NCBI GenBank assembly: GCA_035310125.1
Contig: DATGEP010000058.1
Span: 1-11,335 of the forward strand
Reading direction: 5' to 3'
Length of the DNA: 11,335 nucleotides
Source of the DNA: DATGEP01 sp035310125
GTDB taxonomy: Bacteria; Chloroflexota; Ktedonobacteria; Ktedonobacterales; JADMIN01
Under the pieces are notes generated by a model, which saw only the letters and a program-made list of their open reading frames with translations, had not been told where the DNA came from and searched no databases. Of the stretch, positions 6,026-11,335 are shown one piece after another. Numbering within the stretch: the stretch's first letter is position 1; each line of letters opens with the position of its first letter. The translations under genes and the position numbers were made by a program.

Positions 6026-9000
6026 CTAACATTCGCTGTAGCCGCAGCTCACGCACTTCTTGCATCCCTCTTCCATATGTAGCGTGTTGTTGCCGCACTG
6101 GGAGCAGAGATTGCCCGTCACGGTGTAGAGCGCGGTGGTCGCGGCATTGAAGCCGTGACCATTGAGGTAGCCGCTGCCGGTATGGCCGGTACCCCCAGAC
6201 GTTGTTGGGTGTGTGTCGGCGCCGGCTGTTGGCGTTTCCGCTTCGGTGGGAAGCGCCTCGGTCGGTTTGCCGGCCAGATGCAGCTCCAACGTCCGCGCGA
6301 CAGCATCGGGTAGTGAGCGCACACGATCAGAGCCGAAGCCAATGGAGGTGCTGCCACCGATGGAACGGAGCTGGCGTGCCACCTCGGCGGCGCGGTCGTT
6401 CTGCGAGATGGGGCTATCAATGCGCAGGTGCAGCGAGATAAGGCGGCCGAGCGCCTCCGCCAGCGCCGCCACATCCGAGCCAGCCTTGCCGATGTTGACA
6501 AAGACTTCGAGCAAGCCGCCGTCGTCGCTATTGAGGGTGACGTTCACCTTGCCTTCCGGCGCGCGCACCTGGCGTGTGTAGCCCTGCACGACCTCAGGCC
6601 GGATTTTTACGCCGCCGGGGTACTGCATCTGACGCGCTTTCGCGGCTTCGGCACGCGCAAGGTCTTGTGTCGAGGGTGTGGCGGCAGCAACGGGGACTGA
6701 AGCGGGCTGGCTTGTGGTCTCGTTGTGTGATGCGACCCCGCTCTCCTGATTGGCATCATTCCCGAGAGGCGTGGCTGCGCTCGCGCCAGCGGTGGGTGTC
6801 TCGACGACGGCGGTGAGCACGGCGTCGCGACTGCCGTCACGGTAGTAGGTGACGCCTTTGCAGCCAAGATCATACGCAAGAGTATAGAGGCGCTCCACGT
6901 CATCAATCGTATTACTGGATGGTCCGTTCACGGTCTTGCTGATGCTGGAATCTGTGAATTCCTGCACTTTTGCCTGCACGCGAACGTGGTCCTCCGGCGT
7001 GAGCATGCCTGCGCTCACAAAATAGGTGGGCGGCTCCTCGCCGGGATGCGCCTCCAGCCATGCCTGGAACAATGGGTGATACATGACATGCTCGCCAATG
7101 CGATCCACGCGCTTCGTGACGAACGAAAAGACGGGCTCGACCCCGCTGGAAACGCCAGCGAGAAGACTGGTCGTACCCGTCGGCGCCTGCGTGAGGATTA
7201 CACCGTTACGGATGCCGTGCTCGGCGATGCCTTCCTGAATGTCTTGGGGCAAGCGTTTGATGAACGGTCCCTGTAAGTACTTCTCTCGATCAAAGAAGCC
7301 GCAGGCCCCCTTTTCTTCCGCTAATGCCACACTCTGCTGGTACGCCGCGTTGCGGATAATGGCGTAGATGTGGCCGATGACGTCAAGTGATTGCGGGCTG
7401 CCGTACGCGACGCGCATTTTGATGAGCGCATCGGCCAATCCCATCGTGCCGAGGCCGACACGGCGCGTGCCCTCACGCTGCATCTTGACATGCAGCTCCG
7501 AGAAGTATGGCGTGGCGTCAATCACGTCGTCGAGGAAGCGCGTCGCATAGGCCGCGTCGCGCGCGAGGTCGTCTTCGAGCAGCGCGCCCTCGTCGCTGAC
7601 ATAGCACGCGAGATTGATCGCACCGAGATTACAAACCGCTCCGGCGGGGATCGGCTGCTCGCCACAAGGGTTGGTGCAGCGAATGTTTTCCTTGTACCAC
7701 ATAGGACTCTGCTCGCGGGCGCGCTGCATGAAAACAACGCCAGGCTCAGCAGTCTTCCATGCCGCCGCGCAAATTTGCCCCCAGATATCGCGAGCGCGTA
7801 CGGTCCGCACGACTCTGCCCTGCCACTTCAGGTCCCAGGGCAGATCCGCTTTCACGGCAGCCATGAAAGCATCGCTGACGCAGAGGCTCATGTTCGCATG
7901 CTCGATCATGACCGGCCGATTCGTCTCAGGGCTGATGCGCTTAGCGGCGATAAACTCCTCAATGTCGGGGTGGTCATCGTCAATCATGAGCATGAGAGCG
8001 CCCCGGCGGCTCCCCCCCTGCTGGATGGTCTTGCCGGTAATGACGGAGGCAATCTCCCCGAACCAGATCACGCCGCGCTCTGTGGGTGACGCACCATCAT
8101 CGCAGCGCGCGACGGCATCGTACAGGTACATCCAGGCGACGGGGCCGGAGCTGGTCCCGTTAACCGTTTTGATGTAGGCGCCTTTCGGCCGCAGGCGCGA
8201 GAAATCCACCACAGGTGTCTCGCCATGGAAGAGCATCATCGCCGACTGGGCCGCGCCGTCTACGATGGAATCGCGGCTGTCTTCCACGCTCAAGGTCGCT
8301 GCCCCATCCCGTAGAATGCCGATGCGACGACCGTCGTCCGCATGCAGGCGTGCCCACAGCTCACGCGCCGGCACTGTGTCACCATGCCAATCGTTCCACT
8401 GTGGTGTCCAATCAGCGTCTTCGGCGAGCGCCTGATCGAATTCAGGCGGCACGATAACAGCCATATCCACATGCTGAAGATGCGGACCGTCCCTCTCGTT
8501 GAGGAAAAGGGCGATGTCGGGATGCGCCAGGCTCAACGCAACGGTAGGCCTCACTGCGCCGTTGCGTGCGCGCCCCGTGGTGTGGATCGGTGTTCCCCTG
8601 GGAGGCAGCGCCGACAAGTTGATGCCAACACCACCAGACCGCGACATGATATCGGTCATCTGCATGAGAGCGGCAAAAAAGGCATCACGAGCTGGCTCCG
8701 GATCAAGCATTGGCTTCTTGGGAGCGTCTGGGATGAGAGGATCTTCGCCCAGCCCTACGACGTAACAGTTATAGTACGTGACCTGATTATCCGTACCGGC
8801 GCCGGAGAGGATGCGGCCGCCGGGGACGAACTTGAAATCCCGCAACAGCTCGTTGAACTTGTCAGACCATTCAGCTTGCTTCTCAGGCGTTGGCTCGACG
8901 CGAGCAATTCCTCGGGCCACGCGTTGCCACATCAGCTCAGGATATGCTTCCAGCGGCATCCCATGTTCATCTTTGAGCGCGTAGCGATCCTGGAAGACCT

Positions 9001-9094
9001 TGTGCTGAAGCCCTTCGAGTCTGGTCTCATGCGTGGGTTGCCCGTTCACCCGCGGATTGCCGCTCGATGTCCGCGGGGATATTCGAGATGCCAT
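6026..9094 (-). CDS. nrdJ: Adenosylcobalamin-dependent (class II) ribonucleoside-diphosphate reductase NrdJ
   Basis: This enzyme reduces ribonucleotides to deoxyribonucleotides using a thiyl radical made from adenosylcobalamin, with or without oxygen. In 1022 residues the ten-stranded barrel core spans about 20-755. C110 (YYNCYVV) is the likely first redox cysteine. N475, C477 and E479 in NPCGE are the catalytic Asn, radical Cys and Glu. APTGTTS (637-643) is the phosphate loop. After an Ala/Thr-rich linker (763-820) comes a TSCPD-like domain (about 825-925), a Gly/Thr linker (942-985), then a Cys ribbon with C997, C1000, C1011, C1014, C1017 and C1022, probably both zinc-binding and the re-reducing thiol arm. 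I see no N-terminal ATP-cone. The ATG at 9094 has GAGGAG 5 nt upstream. Divergent from cinA; likely under NrdR-type control. Confidence 0.96.
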   Translation of the reverse strand: MASRISPRTSSGNPRVNGQPTHETRLEGLQHKVFQDRYALKDEHGMPLEAYPELMWQRVARGIARVEPTPEKQAEWSDKFNELLRDFKFVPGGRILSGAGTDNQVTYYNCYVVGLGEDPLIPDAPKKPMLDPEPARDAFFAALMQMTDIMSRSGGVGINLSALPPRGTPIHTTGRARNGAVRPTVALSLAHPDIALFLNERDGPHLQHVDMAVIVPPEFDQALAEDADWTPQWNDWHGDTVPARELWARLHADDGRRIGILRDGAATLSVEDSRDSIVDGAAQSAMMLFHGETPVVDFSRLRPKGAYIKTVNGTSSGPVAWMYLYDAVARCDDGASPTERGVIWFGEIASVITGKTIQQGGSRRGALMLMIDDDHPDIEEFIAAKRISPETNRPVMIEHANMSLCVSDAFMAAVKADLPWDLKWQGRVVRTVRARDIWGQICAAAWKTAEPGVVFMQRAREQSPMWYKENIRCTNPCGEQPIPAGAVCNLGAINLACYVSDEGALLEDDLARDAAYATRFLDDVIDATPYFSELHVKMQREGTRRVGLGTMGLADALIKMRVAYGSPQSLDVIGHIYAIIRNAAYQQSVALAEEKGACGFFDREKYLQGPFIKRLPQDIQEGIAEHGIRNGVILTQAPTGTTSLLAGVSSGVEPVFSFVTKRVDRIGEHVMYHPLFQAWLEAHPGEEPPTYFVSAGMLTPEDHVRVQAKVQEFTDSSISKTVNGPSSNTIDDVERLYTLAYDLGCKGVTYYRDGSRDAVLTAVVETPTAGASAATPLGNDANQESGVASHNETTSQPASVPVAAATPSTQDLARAEAAKARQMQYPGGVKIRPEVVQGYTRQVRAPEGKVNVTLNSDDGGLLEVFVNIGKAGSDVAALAEALGRLISLHLRIDSPISQNDRAAEVARQLRSIGGSTSIGFGSDRVRSLPDAVARTLELHLAGKPTEALPTEAETPTAGADTHPTTSGGTGHTGSGYLNGHGFNAATTALYTVTGNLCSQCGNNTLHMEEGCKKCVSCGYSEC

Positions 9095-9132
9095 ACCAAC
9101 TCCTCATACCATGGAAAGATGTGACTCTGTGC

Positions 9133-9153
9133 TACGTCGTGCATACGTCATGC
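9133..9153. repeat. Two 10-bp direct repeats in the nrdJ leader
   Basis: TACGTCGTGC (9133-9142) and TACGTCATGC (9144-9153) repeat with one mismatch and an 11-bp period, one helical turn. A 6-bp inverted pair, GTGCAT (9139-9144) and ATGCAC (9159-9164), overlaps them, and a second 6-bp stem can form from 9175-9180 with 9195-9200. They lie in the roughly 127-nt untranslated leader predicted for nrdJ. A function is not established. Confidence 0.35.
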
Positions 9154-9221
9154 GAGAAATGCACTCCACGAATGCCGGTCCTTGCCTGTTGAGAGGCCGG
9201 AGACGCTCAGAAAGTGGCTGC

Positions 9222-9247
9222 CTAGATATAGTACCTACTATATCTAG
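9222..9247. promoter_or_regulatory. Perfect 12+2+12 bp palindrome, candidate NrdR operator
   Basis: The left arm CTAGATATAGTA (9222-9233) and right arm TACTATATCTAG (9236-9247) are exact reverse complements around CC. Each arm holds a 10-mer (CTATATCTAG or its complement) matching 9 of 10 positions of the NrdR-box core CwAtATaTwG, as I recall it. It covers the -10 and spacer of the candidate nrdJ promoter, as expected for a repressor site. NrdR is the usual transcriptional repressor of ribonucleotide reductase genes. That NrdR binds here is inference. Confidence 0.65.
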
Positions 9248-9256
9248 TTTTTGCAA
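9228..9256 (-). promoter_or_regulatory. Candidate nrdJ promoter (-35 TTGCAA, -10 TACTAT)
   Basis: On the minus strand TTGCAA (9256-9251) is followed by exactly 17 bp and TACTAT (9233-9228), each four of six to consensus. Transcription would start near 9221, leaving a leader of about 127 nt before nrdJ. The -10 lies inside the left arm of the perfect palindrome, so binding there would block RNA polymerase. Confidence 0.5.
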
Positions 9257-9264
9257 GTGGTTTT

Positions 9265-9280
9265 TCACCACATGTTGTGA
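9265..9280. promoter_or_regulatory. Near-perfect 16-bp palindrome, possible additional NrdR-like box
   Basis: TCACCACATGTTGTGA pairs with its own complement at seven of eight positions. It matches about 11 of 16 positions of the recalled NrdR-box consensus acaCwAtATaTwGtgt. Its centre lies 30 bp (about three helical turns) from the centre of the right half of the main palindrome. A weaker related 16-mer, CTACCACATCTTGTGT, is at 9304-9319. Both lie between nrdJ and cinA and just upstream of the nrdJ -35. Confidence 0.4.
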
Positions 9281-9383
9281 TCTGGTCCAAATTGCCCACG
9301 CTCCTACCACATCTTGTGTCAAGTCACCATAACGGTCATGACAATTGGCCGGCGCGGTAGCCGAAAGCGGCCTGTCCCCACGA

Positions 9384-9392
9384 TGCTACAAT
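9384..9392 (+). promoter_or_regulatory. Candidate extended -10 promoter for cinA
   Basis: TGCTACAAT has the TGn extension followed by TACAAT, five of six to TATAAT. The -35 region is poor, which extended -10 promoters tolerate. The start would be near 9399, about 40 nt before the cinA ATG. Confidence 0.5.
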
Positions 9393-9439
9393 CTCTTGCG
9401 AGCATTGGAACGCCGTCATATTGAGGAAAGAGCATCACC

Positions 9440-10687
9440 ATGCGCGCTGAGATACTCTCTATTGGCACCGAGCTGCTGCTGGGCCAGATTACCGATACCA
9501 ATGCCGCTTACCTCGCCCAGCAGCTTCCGCTGCTGGGCATTGATCTCTACTTTGTGTCGCAAGTGGGCGACAATCTGGAGCGGCTGAGCGAGACGCTGCG
9601 CCGCGCCCGTGACCGCTCCGATCTCGTCGTGATGACAGGAGGGCTCGGCCCTACCGAGGACGATCTCAGCCGGGAGGCGATAGCGGCGGTATTGGGCGAG
9701 ACTCCTCATGTAGATGTGAAGCTGGAAGCTACTTTACGGGCATTCTTCGCCGGCCGGAATATTCCGATGCCGGAGCGCAACGTCAAACAGGCATGGGTGA
9801 TTCCATCGGCGACGCCGCTGGCCAATCCGGTTGGGACGGCGCCGGGATGGTGGGCGGAGCGGGATGGCAAGATTGTTGTCGCCATGCCTGGTGTGCCACA
9901 TGAGATGAAGCGGATGTGGGAGCATGAAGTCATTCCGCGGCTACGTTCCAAAACCGGTACTGTGCTGTTCACCCGAATACTGCGGGTGGCTGGCATGGGA
10001 GAGTCTACTGTGGAGGAGCGGCTGGGCGACCTGATTCACACGAGCAATCCGACGGTCGCAACCTACGCCAAGCAGGACGGGGTGGATGTGCGGATCAGCG
10101 CGAAGGCGGAGACGGAGGACGCCGCGAAGGCGCTGGTGGTTGGCGTAGAGACGCGGGCCAGAGATGCGCTCGGCTCGCACGTCTTCGGCATTGACCGGGA
10201 GACACCGCAGAGTGTCGTGCTGCGGCTGCTGGTCGAGCGGGGGCTGACGCTGGCGACGATGGAGTCGTGCACGGGCGGGCTGCTGGCAAGCCTGGTGACG
10301 GATGTTCCGGGTAGCTCAGAGGCATTCCTGGGCGGGCTGGTGTCGTATGCCACTGACCTGAAGGTGCGGTGGGGGGTGCCAGCGGAAACCGTGGAGAAGT
10401 TCGGTGTCATCAGCGTGGAGACGGCGCGGGCGATGGCGGCGAGCGCGCGGGAGCGGCTGGGGGCCAGCCTGGGAGTGGGTATCACGGGGGTCGCCGGGCC
10501 GGACGAAGTGGAAGGTAAGCAGGCGGGGACGGTGCATATCGCTGTCGCGACGAGCGGGTCCATCAGCGACACGAGTCAACTCTTCCGGGGTGGGCGGGCC
10601 GAGGTGAAGTGGCGGGCGGCGATCACCGCGCTCAATCTGCTGCGGCTGCACTTGCTGCGGGAGGGATCATCCGCCGCCACCACTTGA
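9440..10687 (+). CDS. cinA: CinA family protein (MoCF-type pyrophosphatase domain plus PncC NMN deamidase domain)
   Basis: This cytoplasmic protein of 415 residues has the usual two-domain CinA form. The N-terminal molybdopterin-binding-like domain (about 1-170) carries SIGTELLLGQ (7-16) and the TGGLGPTEDD loop (66-75); in characterised homologues it hydrolyses ADP-ribose or related pyrophosphates. A middle region (about 175-250) links to the C-terminal PncC-type domain (about 255-410) with ESCTGG (275-280) and TGVAGPD (349-355), which deamidates nicotinamide mononucleotide in NAD recycling. The older name, competence/damage-inducible protein, does not imply competence here, since no recA or competence gene is adjacent in the window. 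The ATG at 9440 follows GAGGAAAG. Its last 21 bp overlap the convergent membrane-protein gene. Confidence 0.95.
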   Translation: MRAEILSIGTELLLGQITDTNAAYLAQQLPLLGIDLYFVSQVGDNLERLSETLRRARDRSDLVVMTGGLGPTEDDLSREAIAAVLGETPHVDVKLEATLRAFFAGRNIPMPERNVKQAWVIPSATPLANPVGTAPGWWAERDGKIVVAMPGVPHEMKRMWEHEVIPRLRSKTGTVLFTRILRVAGMGESTVEERLGDLIHTSNPTVATYAKQDGVDVRISAKAETEDAAKALVVGVETRARDALGSHVFGIDRETPQSVVLRLLVERGLTLATMESCTGGLLASLVTDVPGSSEAFLGGLVSYATDLKVRWGVPAETVEKFGVISVETARAMAASARERLGASLGVGITGVAGPDEVEGKQAGTVHIAVATSGSISDTSQLFRGGRAEVKWRAAITALNLLRLHLLREGSSAATT

Positions 10688-11335
10688 TTGACTGACCGTA
10701 AATGCATACTGTGCGCCGTTCGTATCAGTCAGCGTCACGTGATAGGGGAATCCGGTGTAGTTGTAGCAGTGGTAAATGGTGATGGTAATGACATCCTGAC
10801 TGCCAGGGCTGATGCCAGGTGAGGTGTCCTTGGGCGTGCCTGAAACGGTAGAGTTGAAACCAATCCGGTATCGGGTATCCCCTCCCCAGGGGTTGCTGTT
10901 CCAGTGCCAGCCCGAGGTGGTATTACCGGAATTGGAAATGGTTTGGAAACCCGTGCACGTACCATGATCCGGCTGAGTCATCGTTACATTACTCACTTGG
11001 AGAATCAGCGGAGGAATGGGAGTCGCGGTGGGATTGGGGCGGGGCGTGCTGGTAGGGACGGGGGTAGCCGTGGGGACGGGGGTAGCCGTGGGGATAGGGA
11101 TGGTAGTGGTGGCGCTGGCGCTGGGCGACTGAATGCCGGCGCCGATGAATGGAAGGGTAAAGCCGTGCAGGAGAGCGAGACCACTGCCGCCAAGCACGCC
11201 CACGAGGACGAGCACGACGGCGGCGCCGACGAGCAGCGACTTGCGTCCATTGGGGGGAGTAAGCTGCATGTTCTTGCGCCAGGTTTGCCAGGCGCCGCCA
11301 GAGGGTGTGGGGGAGGGGGGCGCTGCCGGCGCGTC
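10667..11335 (-). CDS. Membrane-anchored protein with Thr/Pro linker and unrecognised outer domain (N-terminus outside window)
   Basis: I do not recognise a family. Counting from the ATG at 11269 (200 residues), there is a membrane helix at about 11-35, a Thr/Pro linker at 53-86 made of TATPVP-like units, then a domain of about 110 residues (89-196) rich in Thr, Ser, Asn, Tyr and Trp. The domain looks like an extracytoplasmic beta-sandwich, and C105 and C168 could form a disulfide. The ATG at 11269 has no ribosome binding site, and the frame stays open upstream to the window edge (DAPAAPPSPTPSGGAWQTWR), so the true start is probably outside, with a cytoplasmic Pro-rich segment and perhaps another domain such as a zinc ribbon or kinase. 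The 3' end overlaps cinA by 21 bp. Confidence 0.7.
   Translation of the reverse strand, partial: DAPAAPPSPTPSGGAWQTWRKNMQLTPPNGRKSLLVGAAVVLVLVGVLGGSGLALLHGFTLPFIGAGIQSPSASATTTIPIPTATPVPTATPVPTSTPRPNPTATPIPPLILQVSNVTMTQPDHGTCTGFQTISNSGNTTSGWHWNSNPWGGDTRYRIGFNSTVSGTPKDTSPGISPGSQDVITITIYHCYNYTGFPYHVTLTDTNGAQYAFTVSQSSGGGG
11057..11092. repeat. Tandem 18-bp repeat in the Thr/Pro linker
   Basis: The unit GACGGGGGTAGCCGTGGG occurs twice without a gap (11057-11074 and 11075-11092) and in part again on both sides. On the minus strand each copy encodes six residues of the TATPVP type, so linker length can change in frame by copy number. Confidence 0.75.

Noticed and set aside
9107..9114. ATG-GTA-TGA minimal open frame just upstream of nrdJ
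   Set aside because: A two-codon frame overlapping the approach to the ribosome binding site is expected by chance and lacks its own binding site.
8342..9124. 260-codon plus-strand open frame opposite nrdJ
   Set aside because: It is antisense to well-conserved nrdJ codons, and the product is Arg/His-rich with no recognisable motif. The same applies to other long antisense frames at 627-1220, 1433-1873 and 7391-8089.
9211..9220. CAGCCACTTT on the minus strand, close to a B12 box, as a possible cobalamin riboswitch for nrdJ
   Set aside because: It falls at the very 5' end of the predicted transcript, while a B12 box sits at the 3' end of a riboswitch of about 200 nt; the other core motifs are not seen, and a B12-using enzyme is not expected to be switched off by B12.
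9104..9322. 72-codon minus-strand open frame in the nrdJ-cinA gap
   Set aside because: It starts with TTG inside a TTGACA string, has no ribosome binding site, and runs across the palindrome and promoter; the protein shows no domain pattern.

Overview
The window is GC-rich chromosomal DNA from a bacterium, most likely a Chloroflexota member of the Ktedonobacteria type. That placement is inference. It rests on the overall protein flavour, the B12-dependent ribonucleotide reductase, the YdbC-like aldo-keto reductase, and the single-pass membrane protein with a Thr/Pro linker. The genes are mostly housekeeping. I see no insertion sequence, phage gene, CRISPR array, tRNA or rRNA.

Layout. Positions 1-3198, minus strand: a succinate dehydrogenase operon read sdhC-sdhD-sdhA-sdhB, with sdhB cut by the left window edge. 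A well-formed promoter (TTGTAA-17-TATAAT, 3420-3448) lies about 215 nt upstream of sdhC, giving a long leader with a hairpin next to the sdhC ribosome binding site. Positions 3465-4835, minus strand: a lipid (diacylglycerol) kinase family protein with an extra C-terminal beta-rich domain and an altered DGE motif. Positions 5056-5928, plus strand: a YdbC-like aldo-keto reductase, divergent from the kinase. A 13-bp-stem hairpin (5963-5998) separates it from the convergent nrdJ.

Positions 6026-9094, minus strand: nrdJ, an adenosylcobalamin-dependent class II ribonucleotide reductase of 1022 residues with a TSCPD-like domain and a C-terminal Cys-rich ribbon. The 345-bp gap 9095-9439 is the most interesting non-coding stretch. 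It holds a perfect 12+2+12 bp palindrome overlapping a candidate nrdJ promoter. Each half resembles a NrdR box, and further degenerate boxes follow. Positions 9440-10687, plus strand: cinA, divergent from nrdJ. Positions 10667-11335, minus strand: a membrane-anchored protein with a Thr/Pro linker and an unrecognised extracytoplasmic domain. It overlaps the 3' end of cinA by 21 bp and probably begins beyond the right edge.

How the genes fit together: the four sdh genes make one complex linking the TCA cycle to the quinone pool. NrdJ supplies deoxynucleotides without needing oxygen. CinA (NMN deamidase and pyrophosphatase-type domains) serves NAD-related repair. The lipid kinase, reductase and membrane protein show no clear link to these. 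I found no strong candidate for a new multi-gene system. The best leads are the nrdJ operator region, the kinase fusion, and the sdh leader.
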